NCBI RefSeq assembly: GCF_023544465.1
Contig: NZ_JALPVL010000003.1
Location: 434,001-498,000, forward strand
Length of the DNA stretch: 64,000 bases
Direction: 5' to 3'
Origin: Paractinoplanes maris
GTDB lineage: Bacteria; Actinomycetota; Actinomycetes; Mycobacteriales; Micromonosporaceae
Under the pieces are notes generated by a model that worked only from the letters and a program-made list of their open reading frames with translations, did not search any database and had not been told where the DNA came from. Positions 7,602 to 16,842 of this stretch are shown here, piece by piece. The position numbers and the translations under genes were made by a program. The first letter of the stretch is position 1. Each line of letters begins with the position of its first letter.

Positions 7602-9512
7602 ATGGCACGCATGAGCATCGCGACCGTCTGCCTCTCCGGGACGCTCGACGATCGTCTCGACGCCGCCGCGGCGGCCGGGTTCGACGCCGTCGAGATCTTC
7701 GAGAACGACCTGATCGCGTCGAGCAGCTCCCCCGAGGAGATCCGCCGGCGGGTGGCCGGCCTCGGTCTCACCATCGACCTCTACCAGCCGTTCCGGGACG
7801 CCGAGGCCGCTCCCCCGGCCCGGTTCGCCGCCGTCGAGCGGCGTTTCCGGGCCAAGCTCGACCTGATGGAACGCCTCGGCGCCGGCACCGTCCTGATCTG
7901 CTCGTCGGTCGCGCCCGACACGATCGACGACGACCAGCTCGCCGCCGCCCAGCTCCGGCGACTGGCCGAGCTGGCCGCCGAGCGCGGCATGCGCATCGCC
8001 TACGAGGCGCTGGCGTGGGGCCGTTTCGTCTCGACCTGGCAGCATTCCTGGGAGATCGTGCGCCGCGCGGCGCACCCGGCGCTCGGGCTCTGCCTGGACA
8101 GCTTCCACGTCCTCTCCCGCACCGACGAGTACGACCAGATCGCGCACCTGCCGGGCGACCGCATCTTCTTCCTCCAGCTGGCCGACGCTCCCCGCCTCGA
8201 CATGGACGTCCTGCAGTGGAGCCGCCACCACCGCCTCTTCCCGCTGCAGGGCCGCCTCGACCTCCCCGGCTTCACCCGCGCGGTCCTCACCGCCGGCTAC
8301 GCCGGCCCGCTCTCCTTGGAGGTCTTCAACGACGTCTTCCGCCAGGCCGACCCCCATCGCACAGCCGTCGACGCCCGCCGCTCCCTGACAGCCCTGGCCG
8401 GCACCCTGCCACCCCCACCGAGCCAAGCACCCACTCCGGCACACAAAACGCTCGGTGGGCTCACGCCCGCGCCCGAACTGGACGGGATCGCGTTCGTCGA
8501 GCTCGGCGTCGACGCGGCTACCGGGCCGGAGCTCGAGAATCTGTTGCGGGCGCTCGGCTTCGCTCATACCGGGCAGCATCGTTCCAAGGCCGTGCAGCTG
8601 TGGGAGCAGGGCTCGGCGCGCATCCTGCTCAACTCGGGCGCACCCAGGGCGGTCGAGGGGGAGGCGGCGATCCGGGCGTTCGCGTTGGAGAGCACGGACC
8701 CCGCCGCGTCGGCGAAGCGCGCCGCCGAGCTGCTCGCCCGGCCGCTCCCCCGGCGCCGGCGACAGAGCGAGGCGGATCTGACCGCCGTGGCCGCTCCCGA
8801 CGGCACCGAGATGTTCTTCTGCCGTAGCGACCACGGGTGGATGGACGACTTCCTCCCGACCGGCGAGACGACCCGAGCACCACTCGATCCGGCAGCCGGA
8901 ACGACGAACGGACGCGCCGACGAGCGAACGCGGGTCGCCCCCGCACCGGGGGCTGGGATCACCGCCATCGACCATCTCTCGCTCGCGCAGCCGTTCGATC
9001 GCTATGACGAGGCGGCGCTCTTCTATCGCAGCGTGCTGGGCATGACCGATGACGAGGCCGGCGAGTTCGCGGCGCCGTTCGGGCTGGTGCGCACGCTCGC
9101 CATCCGCAACGCCAATCGCCGGGTCCGGCTCGCGCTCAGTGTTCCCCTGCTGCGCCGCGGCGACTGGGCGCCGGCCGTCCCCCACCCGCAGAGCCTGACC
9201 CTGCTCACCGATGACCTGGCCCGCACCGCCGCGGCGATCGACACCGTGCCCATCCCGGGGAACTACTACGACGACCTCGACGCCCGCACGGACCTGCCAC
9301 CTGACCTGCGCGAGTCTGTCCGGAAGCTCGGCGCCCTCTACGACGAGGACGACCACGGCCGGTATCTCCAGCTCTTCACGCCCGTGCTCGGCCACCGGGT
9401 CTTCATCGAGATCGTCCAGCGCATCGGCGACTACCGCGGGTACGGCTTCGCCAACGACCCGGTACGCATGGCCGCGCACCGGGCCCAGCGCCTGGAAACC
9501 ACCTCCGGGTAG
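7602..9512 (+). CDS. 3-dehydroshikimate dehydratase / HPPD-like fusion (QuiC type)
   Basis: 636 residues in two domains. Residues 1-280 form a xylose-isomerase-like TIM barrel (MSIATVCLSGTLDDRLDAAA at the start, metal-ligand regions YEALAW and LCLDSFH). Residues 300-630 form a vicinal-oxygen-chelate module like 4-hydroxyphenylpyruvate dioxygenase (IDHLSLAQPFD, FYRSVLGM, and the closing FIEIVQRIGDYRGYGFAN). This architecture is that of Pseudomonas QuiC1, where the N-terminal part dehydrates 3-dehydroshikimate to protocatechuate, feeding quinate/shikimate into the beta-ketoadipate route. The C-terminal domain keeps the E-x-V-Q-R ligand glutamate, but whether it has dioxygenase activity is unclear. 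No other quinate gene lies nearby. Confidence 0.88.
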   Translation: MARMSIATVCLSGTLDDRLDAAAAAGFDAVEIFENDLIASSSSPEEIRRRVAGLGLTIDLYQPFRDAEAAPPARFAAVERRFRAKLDLMERLGAGTVLICSSVAPDTIDDDQLAAAQLRRLAELAAERGMRIAYEALAWGRFVSTWQHSWEIVRRAAHPALGLCLDSFHVLSRTDEYDQIAHLPGDRIFFLQLADAPRLDMDVLQWSRHHRLFPLQGRLDLPGFTRAVLTAGYAGPLSLEVFNDVFRQADPHRTAVDARRSLTALAGTLPPPPSQAPTPAHKTLGGLTPAPELDGIAFVELGVDAATGPELENLLRALGFAHTGQHRSKAVQLWEQGSARILLNSGAPRAVEGEAAIRAFALESTDPAASAKRAAELLARPLPRRRRQSEADLTAVAAPDGTEMFFCRSDHGWMDDFLPTGETTRAPLDPAAGTTNGRADERTRVAPAPGAGITAIDHLSLAQPFDRYDEAALFYRSVLGMTDDEAGEFAAPFGLVRTLAIRNANRRVRLALSVPLLRRGDWAPAVPHPQSLTLLTDDLARTAAAIDTVPIPGNYYDDLDARTDLPPDLRESVRKLGALYDEDDHGRYLQLFTPVLGHRVFIEIVQRIGDYRGYGFANDPVRMAAHRAQRLETTSG

Positions 9513-9538
9513 CGACGGACCCCGCGCGGCAGGCCTCG

Positions 9539-10609
9539 TCACGAGTCCCGCGTCGAGCGATGCGAGAGGCTCGTCGTGACCGCCGCTGGCTCGTCAAGCT
9601 CCGGCGAGGGCGAGGGCGAGGGCGAGGGCGACGGCGACGGCCACGGCGACGGCGACGGCGGAAGCGCGGGCGACAACGACGGCGCGAGCGACGGCAACGG
9701 CGCGAGCGAGGGCGCGAGTTCGGGGCTGCGCGTGGCCAGGCCACGGCGTTCGGCCAGCTTCGCGACCACGGTGGCATAGGCCGTGAGGACCACGACGTCG
9801 ACCGCGAACATCTGCCAGGGCATGTCGGCGGCGGTCTCGGTCAGGGTGAGCGCGTTGAAGGCCGCCGCCAGCCCCGCGCTGACCAGGTTGTTCATCACGT
9901 GCAGAGCGATCGCCGCCTCCAGGCCACCGGTTCGGACGGTCAGCCAGCCGGTGACGCAGCCGAACAGGAACAGGTCGGCGAAACCCCACGGCGTGCCCCA
10001 CCCGTGGGCCGCGGCGAACACGAGCGCCTGAAAGGCGATCGGCACCCACGGCCGCCGGAACCACGTGCCCGTCGCCTGCAGCAGCCAGCCCCGCGTCAGA
10101 TACTCCTCGGCGGCGGCCTGCGGCGGCACCACGAGCAGCAGCAGGAGCATCGTGAGCGCGAACGGCCCCCACCCGGCGAGCGGGTCGCTCAGGCCGGTGT
10201 CCTCGACACCGGTCATCGTGGCCAGCGCCGTCCCGCCCGCGATCAGCACCACGATCGCCACCAGTGCCACCGGCAGCAGTGTCAGCAGGAACCGCCACCG
10301 CAGCCGCCCGGTGACCGACGACAGCGTCCCGGCCGGGCGCCGCTGGATCCACCGGGCCGCCAGCAACGTCAACGGCAACAGCGCCGCGATGCTCAGGAAC
10401 GCCAGCGCCAGGTCGGCGTGCGCACCGAAGCTGGGCAGTCCATCCACATTGTCCGGTCGCCCGGCCAGGACGGCCGCCAGGGTGACCACCAGATACGAGA
10501 ACACCGCGACGACAGCGCCCGCGCCGAGGATGAACAGGGTGCCGACGACCGGCCGCCACCAGCGGTGAGCGGGGGTCCGGGCGAGGCGGTGATATTCGAG
10601 AGCAGCCAT
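9539..10609 (-). CDS. CPBP-family intramembrane metalloprotease with Pro/Ser tail
   Basis: 356 residues from the ATG at 10609. Seven or eight membrane helices; the CPBP/Abi motifs are present in order: EEYLTRGW (EExxxR) at about residue 190, FAAAHGWG (FxxxH) at about 222, and HVMNN (HxxxN) near 258. These are the expected Zn-binding/catalytic residues of CAAX-protease-like enzymes. The last 60 residues are a cytoplasmic Pro/Ser/Leu repeat with a run of SP dipeptides, then a short Asp/Glu-containing end; no such tail is usual in the family. It is divergent from the large histidine kinase, 93 bp away, so the two may share regulation. Confidence 0.88.
   Translation of the reverse strand: MAALEYHRLARTPAHRWWRPVVGTLFILGAGAVVAVFSYLVVTLAAVLAGRPDNVDGLPSFGAHADLALAFLSIAALLPLTLLAARWIQRRPAGTLSSVTGRLRWRFLLTLLPVALVAIVVLIAGGTALATMTGVEDTGLSDPLAGWGPFALTMLLLLLVVPPQAAAEEYLTRGWLLQATGTWFRRPWVPIAFQALVFAAAHGWGTPWGFADLFLFGCVTGWLTVRTGGLEAAIALHVMNNLVSAGLAAAFNALTLTETAADMPWQMFAVDVVVLTAYATVVAKLAERRGLATRSPELAPSLAPLPSLAPSLSPALPPSPSPWPSPSPSPSPSPSPELDEPAAVTTSLSHRSTRDS
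9603..9720 (-). repeat. Low-complexity hexamer tract coding the Pro/Ser tail
   Basis: On the + strand a GGGCGA-type hexamer, drifting to GGCGAC, repeats without interruption over about 60 bases and then continues in degenerate form. On the coding (minus) strand it specifies alternating Ser-Pro. Such tracts expand and contract by slippage. Confidence 0.7.
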
Positions 10610-10702
10610 GAGCAGAATTCTGCCGATCCGGCCGGCCCGGCGAATCGGGCCGAGGCTGGAATCCGACCCCTGCCCCAGGGCATAGATAGGGTGGCGGTCA
10701 TC

Positions 10703-12637
10703 ATGGCCCGCTGGAAGAGTTGGATCGTCCCCGCGCTGCTCGCGGTCGCGCAGTTCGCCTACTGGCCCGCTCCCGTGCTCAGCCGCGCCGACCCCACCCG
10801 AGCCGCGGCGGCCGCCGCGGTCGCCGCCGTCGTCTGCGGCGCTCTCGTGCTCCGTCGCCGCCGGCCGCTCATCGCGGTCGCCGTGGTCGCCGGCGGGCTG
10901 GCCCTCGGCACCTGGGCGACCCCGCAGCAGGAGTATCTCTTTCCCGGCGACGCCCTGCTGGTGCTCTCGACGGCCGAGTCGATCGCCCTGTTCCACGTGG
11001 CTCTGCGCAGCTCGCGCCGCACCACGCTGCTGGTCGTGGCCGGTCTGCTGGCCGTCCAGGCGGCCCTGGTCCTGGACGACGAGCCGCTCGACATCCTCGT
11101 CTCGATCGCCTTCTACGCGCTGGTCGTCGCGTTCGGCCGGGTGCGGCGGCGCTGGCTCGACGACCGGGACGCGGCGGCCCACCGGCTCGAGCAGGCCGAG
11201 CACGCCCGGCGGGACGCGGCCGCGGCCGAGCAGCGCCGCCTCGCCCGCGAGTTGCACGACGTCACCGCGCACCATCTCACCTCGATCGTGGTGAACGCCT
11301 CGGCCGCCCAGTTCCTCGGCAAGCCCGAGTTGCGGGCCGACGCCCTCGAGTTCGCCGCCCGCACCGGCCGCGAGACCCTCGCCTCGCTGCACCAGCTGGT
11401 CGCCGTGCTGCCGCAGGCGCCCGAGGCGACCGATCTGGCCGACCTGGCCGATGACTTCCGCCAGCTCGGTCAGGTGGTGCACCTCGAGGTCACCGGCGAC
11501 CCGCCGCCCGGCCAGGCCGAGGCGCTGCACGGCATCGCCCGCGAGGCGCTGACCAACACCCTGCGCTATGCGCCGGGCGCGACGGTCCGGCTCACCCGGA
11601 CGTACGACGAGACGGGGGTGACCCTCGTCGTCGAGGACGACGGCTCCGCGACGCCGATCGAGGGCCTCGGCGGGGGCCGCGGGCTCACCGGCATGCGGGA
11701 GCGGGCGGCTGAGCTCGGCGGGTCGGTCACGGCCGGTCCCCGTACGGGTGGAGGCTGGCAGGTCCGTGCGGTGCTCCCGGCCGTGGCGGCACCCGCGCGG
11801 CTCCGGGTCTGGCTGCGCAGTCAACTCGTCCTCGATGCGGGGTTGACCCTGCTCGTCCTGCTCCTGCCGCTCTCGGGGGTGGCCGCCCTGGTCGAGGAGA
11901 GCGACGTGTCGCCCGCCGCGGTCACGCTGATCCTGCTGGCCGTGCTCGCGCACGCCGCTCCCCTGCTGTGGCGACGGCAGCGCCCGTGGACAGCGCTGAT
12001 CGCGGTGACCCTGACCGGCTGGCTCGGCACCTTGCTGGTGGCCGTGGACGTGGTGCCCGGCGAGGACGCGTGGCTCTTCCTGTTCAGCTTCGGCAGCGAC
12101 TTCGCCGCGGCGTACGCGGTGGCGGCCTACGCCGTACGGCCGAAGCTCTCGTGGATCGGCCCGGTGGCCGGCCTGATCTCGGCCACGGTCAGCTTCGCCG
12201 TCCTGCTCACGGTGTCCGGGGAGACCGAGGGTGGCGGTCCACCGCCTGAGACGCCGGCCGCGACGGTCGCCCTGTTCCTGTTCCTGGCCGGGTGCACCGG
12301 GTTCGGCCTCGCGGTCCCGTTCGCCGGTTCCTGGCTGGCCGGGTGGGCCACCCGGCGCCGCCGCGAGCGCCGCCGGGCCGGTGAGGAAGGCGCCGTCGCC
12401 GTCGTGTCGGCCGATGCCGAGCAGCGCGCCCGCGACGAACGCGCGCGGGTCGCCGCCGGCTTGCGGGCCTCGGTGCTGGCCTCGGCCACCCGGATCACCG
12501 AGGCGGCCGGGCAGAATGACCTGGACGGGGTGGTCGACGCGGCCCGCGCGGCGCTGGCGGCCATGCGGGGCCTGCTGGACGGCCTGCGCCCGGCGCAGCA
12601 GCAACGGGAGGAGGTGCCGTCATCGGGATCCGGGTGA
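10703..12637 (+). CDS. Two-module sensor histidine kinase with degenerate second half
   Basis: 644 residues. Residues 1-145 hold about five membrane helices; a coiled coil (150-180) leads to HisKA_3 with His185 (ARELHDVTAHH), then HATPase_c to about 360 with N-box REALTNTLRYA and G-box GGGRGLTGM. Unusually, the protein then continues with a second membrane module of five helices (375-510) and a second dimerisation-like helix pair (about 540-625: ARDERARVAAGLRASVL) that lacks the phospho-accepting histidine and any ATPase domain. The second half therefore looks like a sensing/regulatory pseudokinase remnant. Start chosen at ATG 10703; a GTG at 10691 is in frame. Stop overlaps the response-regulator start (GTGA). 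Confidence 0.9.
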   Translation: MARWKSWIVPALLAVAQFAYWPAPVLSRADPTRAAAAAAVAAVVCGALVLRRRRPLIAVAVVAGGLALGTWATPQQEYLFPGDALLVLSTAESIALFHVALRSSRRTTLLVVAGLLAVQAALVLDDEPLDILVSIAFYALVVAFGRVRRRWLDDRDAAAHRLEQAEHARRDAAAAEQRRLARELHDVTAHHLTSIVVNASAAQFLGKPELRADALEFAARTGRETLASLHQLVAVLPQAPEATDLADLADDFRQLGQVVHLEVTGDPPPGQAEALHGIAREALTNTLRYAPGATVRLTRTYDETGVTLVVEDDGSATPIEGLGGGRGLTGMRERAAELGGSVTAGPRTGGGWQVRAVLPAVAAPARLRVWLRSQLVLDAGLTLLVLLLPLSGVAALVEESDVSPAAVTLILLAVLAHAAPLLWRRQRPWTALIAVTLTGWLGTLLVAVDVVPGEDAWLFLFSFGSDFAAAYAVAAYAVRPKLSWIGPVAGLISATVSFAVLLTVSGETEGGGPPPETPAATVALFLFLAGCTGFGLAVPFAGSWLAGWATRRRRERRRAGEEGAVAVVSADAEQRARDERARVAAGLRASVLASATRITEAAGQNDLDGVVDAARAALAAMRGLLDGLRPAQQQREEVPSSGSG

Positions 12638-13281
12638 TCGTCGTCGACGACCAGGCGATGGTGCGGGCCGGGCTGTGCGCGATCGTCGCCTCGCAGGACG
12701 ACCTCGACGTGGTGGGCGAGGCCTCGGACGGCGGCGAGGCCCTGCGCGTGGTCGCCCGCGAGCGCCCCGACGTCGTGCTGATGGACGTGCGTATGCCGGG
12801 CATGGACGGTCTCACCGCCACCGCGCAGCTCACCGCGGGCGACGATCCGCCACGGGTCATCGTGCTGACGACCTTCCACCAGGACGCGTACGTCTTCTCG
12901 GCGCTGCGGGCCGGTGCGTCGGGGTTCCTGCTCAAGGACGCCGACCCGGCCTCGCTGGTGGCCGCGATCCGTACGGTGGCCTCGGGTGAGGCGATGCTGA
13001 GCCCGGCCGTCACCAAGCGCCTGATCGACGCCTTCGCCACCGGCACGGTGACCGCCGCCCGGGGCGACGACCCGCGGCTGACCGGCCTGACCCCGCGCGA
13101 ACGCGACGTGCTGACCCAGATCGCCACCGGCCGCTCGAACGCCGAGATCGGCGAGGTCCTCGGCATCACCGCCGGCACCGTGAAGGCCCACGTCAACGCG
13201 CTGTTGCCCAAGCTGGGGGCCCGGGACCGCGTGCAGGCGACGATCGTGGCCTACGACCTCGGCCTGGCGCGGCCCCGATAG
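12634..13281 (+). CDS. NarL/LuxR-family response regulator
   Basis: 215 residues from the GTG that overlaps the kinase stop. Receiver domain with Asp5/Asp6, phosphoacceptor Asp51 (VLMDVRMPGMDG) and GFLLKDA lysine; LuxR helix-turn-helix at about 150-205 (LTPRERDVLTQIATGRSNAE, then AGTVKAHVN). The first beta strand is shorter than usual: relatives begin with Ile-Arg-Val-Ile-Val-Val-Asp-Asp. The frame stays open upstream through ATC GGG ATC CGG and a perfect GGAGGAGG ends eight bases before the ATC at 12622, so initiation at a non-canonical ATC codon is possible. Cognate partner of the kinase. Confidence 0.95.
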   Translation: MIVVDDQAMVRAGLCAIVASQDDLDVVGEASDGGEALRVVARERPDVVLMDVRMPGMDGLTATAQLTAGDDPPRVIVLTTFHQDAYVFSALRAGASGFLLKDADPASLVAAIRTVASGEAMLSPAVTKRLIDAFATGTVTAARGDDPRLTGLTPRERDVLTQIATGRSNAEIGEVLGITAGTVKAHVNALLPKLGARDRVQATIVAYDLGLARPR

Positions 13282-13297
13282 ACGCCCCCGCCGAAAG

Positions 13298-13333
13298 GCG
13301 ACAGCCCGGACCGTGAACGGCCCGGGCTGTCGC
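13298..13333. terminator. Bidirectional hairpin terminator
   Basis: A perfect 12-bp stem, GCGACAGCCCGG (13298-13309) with its complement at 13322-13333, and a 12-nt loop, lies between the convergent response-regulator and HPF-like genes. There is no U-tract, as is common in actinomycetes. Confidence 0.75.
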
Positions 13334-13343
13334 GGAGACCTCG

Positions 13344-13730
13344 TTACTCGACGAGCGTCGGTTCCTCGTCAGGCTCCGCGTGCTCCCGCAGGTGGCGGTT
13401 GTGGCGCGGCTCCTGCTTGGTCTTCGAGTCGTTCAGCTTGCGGCGCAGGTCGTCACGGACGTCGTTCAGCGCCGCGTGCAGGTCCTCCTCGCTCGAGGTG
13501 GTGACGATCTTCTGACGGCCGGCGATCCAGCACTCCAGCGTGACCTTCTGACCGCGTGCTTCCCGATCCTTGACCGACACCTCGAGTTCGGTCGAATCGG
13601 CGTGGAAGCCGGCCAGGCGCGCATCGAGCGTGGCGAACTGCTCGGCGATCCAGTTGAGGTCGCCCTGCGAGAAACCGGCGCCGACCCGTAGGCATTGGCC
13701 CACGGTGGCGGGATCTGTCACCGCACTCAT
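13344..13730 (-). CDS. HPF/RaiA-like ribosome-associated protein
   Basis: 128 residues from the ATG at 13730, which has GAGGAG seven bases upstream; an upstream GTG-type extension to 13793 is not supported. The fold order matches the sigma-54-modulation/S30EA family: an N-terminal helix, a strand ELEVSVKDRE, strands VTLECWIAGRQK and KIVTTSS, then the helix DLHAALNDVRDDLRRKL and a basic/acidic tail. Such proteins bind the small ribosomal subunit in stationary phase or stress. The sequence is short and lacks the C-terminal dimerisation domain of long HPF. Assignment is by pattern, with moderate certainty. Confidence 0.7.
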   Translation of the reverse strand: MSAVTDPATVGQCLRVGAGFSQGDLNWIAEQFATLDARLAGFHADSTELEVSVKDREARGQKVTLECWIAGRQKIVTTSSEEDLHAALNDVRDDLRRKLNDSKTKQEPRHNRHLREHAEPDEEPTLVE

Positions 13731-13822
13731 CACATCTCCTCGAATCGGAAAAATCTGACCTTGACCTCCTTCCCCGGCGGCGAGGAGGCTCAAACGGCCC
13801 GATCGTGGGTACTCAGGGACGC

Positions 13823-14077
13823 ATGTTCCTCATCTTCGGTTTCCGTACCAAACCTGAGGCGCTCGGCTGGGTCGGCGGACCCTGCCGGGTGTGCGGCCAG
13901 AACGGCAGCCGGCTGCTGATCCGCGAGGTGACCCGCTTCAGCCTGTTCTTCATCCCCCTGATCAAGGTGCGCACGCGCTATGTGGTGGAGTGCCACAACC
14001 CGATGTGCCGCTCGGTCGACCGGATCAGCAAGAGCGAGGCGGAGAGCCTGATGCGCGGCGGCGTCCGCACAGCCTGA
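13823..14077 (+). CDS. Small zinc-ribbon protein
   Basis: 84 residues from the ATG at 13823 (a GTG 18 nt upstream is in frame). The start MFLIFGFRTK is that of a small zinc-ribbon family widespread in actinobacteria. Two cysteine pairs, CRVC at about 21-24 and C-x4-C (CHNPMC) at about 57-62, flank a hydrophobic FSLFFIPLIK stretch that could lie in the membrane interface. Function is unknown. Gene spacing on both sides suggests a monocistronic unit. Confidence 0.8.
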   Translation: MFLIFGFRTKPEALGWVGGPCRVCGQNGSRLLIREVTRFSLFFIPLIKVRTRYVVECHNPMCRSVDRISKSEAESLMRGGVRTA

Positions 14078-14105
14078 CGCCGGGGGTGGTCGACCGGCCG
14101 AGGGG

Positions 14106-15695
14106 TCAGTACCGGAATGCCGACACCAGAGCGGTCAGGTCGCTCGACATCGCGGTCAGCTCGGCGGTCGACTGCCGGGTCTGCGTTATGCCCTCACTCG
14201 TGCGGCGGGCCGACTCGGCCACCCCGGCGATGGTGCCGGAGATGTGCCCGGTGCCCGCGGCCGCCTCGCCCACACTGCGGTTCATCTCAGCCGTGGTGGC
14301 GGTCTGTTCCTCGACGGCTGAGGCGATCGTGGTCTGGAAGTCGCTGATCCGCGCGATGACCTGGCTGATCTGCTCGATCGCGGTGACCGCCCCGCCGGTG
14401 TCGGCCTGGATCGCCTCGACCCGCGACGAGATGTCCTCGGTGGCCCGGGCCGTCTCCTGAGCCAGGTCCTTGACCTCGGCCGCCACCACGGCGAACCCCT
14501 TGCCCGTCTCACCGGCCCGGGCCGCCTCGATGGTGGCGTTCAGGGCCAGCAGGTTGGTCTGCTCGGCGATCGCCGTGATCACCTTGATCACGCTGCCGAT
14601 CTCGGCCGACGACTCACCGAGCTTGGTCATCGTGGCCGACGTGCCCGCGGCCAGTCCGACCGCCTCGCCGGCGACCTGGGCCGCCTCGGCCGCGTTGCGC
14701 GAGATCTCCCGGATCGCCGCGCCCATCTCGTCGCTGCCGGCCGAGACCGCGTCGACGCTCCGGGAGATCTGCTCGGCCGCGGCCGACACGCTCTGCGCCC
14801 GCGTCGACGAGTCCTCGGCCGACACGGCGATCTCGCTGGCCACGCCGGACAGGCGCTCGGACGCACCGCCGAGCGCGGTCGCCGACCTGTCGATGGTCAT
14901 CACCGTGTCGCGGAGCCGGGTCACCGCGGAGTCGAGCGCCTGACCCATGCGGCCCGGCTCGTCGCGCGACATCAGACCGGCCGTACGCGTGAGATCGCCC
15001 TCGGCCAGGCCGTCGCACACGTGGCGGACGCGGGCCATCGAGCGCACGATCTGCCGGGCCACCAGTGCTCCGAGGGCCAGAGCGAGCAGCGCCCCGGCGA
15101 TCAGCAGCACCAGCGACACCGTCCGGCTCGAGTGGTAGCCGGACCGGGCGGCCGCCGCGTTCGCCTTCGCGTCGCCGTTCTCGGCCGTGCGCATGCCGAT
15201 CAGGTCGCCCTCAACCTCTTGCATGAGTGGCGCGAGCTCGGCGTCCCGGACGGTCTGCCAGGTGTCGAGGTCGTTGCGCAGGCCCGCCGGGAACAAGCGG
15301 TCCTCGACGATCCGCCGGAAGGTGCCGAAGTCGTCGGCCAGTTCGGCGATCGCGGCGTCGTCCACCACCGGGTTGCTGGTGCGATACGCGGCCAGTGAGG
15401 CCTGCAGCTCCGCGAAGTCGGCCGCGAAGGCCTGGCGGTACTGCTCCTTGCGGGTCGCGGTGGCCGAGATCATGAAGTTGGCGGCGTCCATCCGGGCCTC
15501 GGCCAGCGACGTCCGGATGTCGCCCAGCTCGTTGACCCCGGCCACGTTGCTGACGTAGATCTCCTCGGCCGAGTCACTCGAGGTGCTCAACGCGCTCAAC
15601 CCGACCGCGCCGACCATCACCGCGACGAGGATCGCCACGCAGACCGCGCCGAGGATCTTCGTCCGCACGCCCAGGTTCTTGAGCACGTCTCCCAT
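14106..15695 (-). CDS. Methyl-accepting chemotaxis protein
   Basis: 529 residues. Short cytoplasmic start, TM helix about 14-34, a roughly 150-residue four-helix-bundle ligand domain (35-185), TM2 at about 190-215, HAMP domain (215-268), then a long coiled-coil signalling domain. The hairpin tip is recognisable at [19 protein letters not shown] with [15 protein letters not shown] following. The C-terminus has no CheB/CheR pentapeptide. No che or flagellar gene lies in the window, so the partner kinase is elsewhere; in non-motile hosts such receptors may feed other pathways. ATG at 15695 chosen because the membrane topology begins there. Confidence 0.93.
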   Translation of the reverse strand: MGDVLKNLGVRTKILGAVCVAILVAVMVGAVGLSALSTSSDSAEEIYVSNVAGVNELGDIRTSLAEARMDAANFMISATATRKEQYRQAFAADFAELQASLAAYRTSNPVVDDAAIAELADDFGTFRRIVEDRLFPAGLRNDLDTWQTVRDAELAPLMQEVEGDLIGMRTAENGDAKANAAAARSGYHSSRTVSLVLLIAGALLALALGALVARQIVRSMARVRHVCDGLAEGDLTRTAGLMSRDEPGRMGQALDSAVTRLRDTVMTIDRSATALGGASERLSGVASEIAVSAEDSSTRAQSVSAAAEQISRSVDAVSAGSDEMGAAIREISRNAAEAAQVAGEAVGLAAGTSATMTKLGESSAEIGSVIKVITAIAEQTNLLALNATIEAARAGETGKGFAVVAAEVKDLAQETARATEDISSRVEAIQADTGGAVTAIEQISQVIARISDFQTTIASAVEEQTATTAEMNRSVGEAAAGTGHISGTIAGVAESARRTSEGITQTRQSTAELTAMSSDLTALVSAFRY

Positions 15696-15816
15696 CACCA
15701 CAACGTATTTCGCGCAGGTCGGCGGTGCTGGGACATCGACGCTTGCGTGCGCCTTGTAACCTCTGCCCGGCCGGGTCGCGCAGAGAGATCCGATCGGTCG
15801 GACATAAGGGGTACAC

Positions 15817-16842
15817 GTGGGCACACGCAGGGTGACCGGAGCGGGAGCGGCCGTACTGATCGCCGCGGCCCTCTGCGGGTGTGACTCGGCCGAGAAGAGC
15901 ACGACGACGCCCGGTCTCGAAGCGCGGGGCACGGTGCTCACCACCGTCAAGCCCAAGCGCCAGAACCTGAGCAACCAGATCAGCCTGGGCGGCTCGGTCA
16001 CCATCAACCCGGTCTTCGGCATCGTCGCGCCGGTCGACGGAGAGTTGCGCTACCTCGACAAGAGGCCGTCGAAGGCCGCGGCCGCGCGGCCCAAGTGGGT
16101 GGCGACCATCTGGGACGACAACGGCGACCCGCGCAAGGTGATGATCCCGAAGGACTCGATCCTCGCCGGGCGGCTGATGGACGACCGCTCCGACGTGACC
16201 GAAGGCATGCCGATCATCTCGGCCAAGCACGCCGGGTACGGCATCGTCGCCGAGATCGACAGCGCGCAGGCCTACCGGGTCTCGGGCGCGATCACCGACG
16301 TGCGCGCCCAGATCAAGAACGGCCCGGGCCCGTTCGCCTGCACCGCCGTCGGCACCATCGCCGCCCTGCCCGCCGGCACCATTCCCGAACCTCCGCCGCC
16401 GGTCCCGACCACCCCGGCGCCGGGCGCCTCGGGCGCGCCGGTGCCGCAGACGCCGGTCGAGCAGGGGCCGGCGGAGAACGGCGGCTCCGACGGTTCCGAG
16501 GCCACCGGCATGCGGCTGGTCTGCGTCCCACCGGCGAGCGTCAAACTCATCAACGGTGCCCAGGTGACCCTTCAGGTGGTGACGGCCAAGGCGTCCAAGG
16601 TGCTGGTGCTGCCGGTCGAGGCGGTGGCCGGCACCCAGGGCAAGGGCAAGGTCGACATCGTCGGGGCGGACCAGCAGCGCAAGACCGTCGACGTGGTGCT
16701 CGGCCTCACCGACGGCAAGGTCGTGCAGATCAAGTCGGGCCTCAAGGGTGACGAGACCGTCGCCGTACCCGGACCCGACCTGCCCGCGGCCCCGCCCGGC
16801 GCCGAGAGCGGCGGCGACGGCGGCAAGGGCGTGGGCGGATGA
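15817..16842 (+). CDS. Lipoprotein adaptor of a MacAB-like ABC system
   Basis: 341 residues, GTG start. Lipoprotein signal: hydrophobic core to residue 19 and an LCGC lipobox with Cys22. A lipoyl/barrel-sandwich-like region (VSLGGSVT-type segment around 55-85, FGIVAPVDG), a middle Pro-rich linker (about 190-215), and a C-terminal beta-rich part ([32 protein letters not shown]) correspond to HlyD/MacA-like adaptors of actinobacteria. Its stop overlaps the start of the ATPase gene (ATGA), so all three genes form one operon. The role is presumably to link the permease to an extracellular substrate. Confidence 0.85.
   Translation: MGTRRVTGAGAAVLIAAALCGCDSAEKSTTTPGLEARGTVLTTVKPKRQNLSNQISLGGSVTINPVFGIVAPVDGELRYLDKRPSKAAAARPKWVATIWDDNGDPRKVMIPKDSILAGRLMDDRSDVTEGMPIISAKHAGYGIVAEIDSAQAYRVSGAITDVRAQIKNGPGPFACTAVGTIAALPAGTIPEPPPPVPTTPAPGASGAPVPQTPVEQGPAENGGSDGSEATGMRLVCVPPASVKLINGAQVTLQVVTAKASKVLVLPVEAVAGTQGKGKVDIVGADQQRKTVDVVLGLTDGKVVQIKSGLKGDETVAVPGPDLPAAPPGAESGGDGGKGVGG

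Noticed and set aside
10610..12604. Upstream extension of the CPBP protease frame across the histidine kinase.
   Set aside because: The homologous part begins at ATG 10609; the extension is antisense to the kinase and Gln/Arg/Gly-rich.
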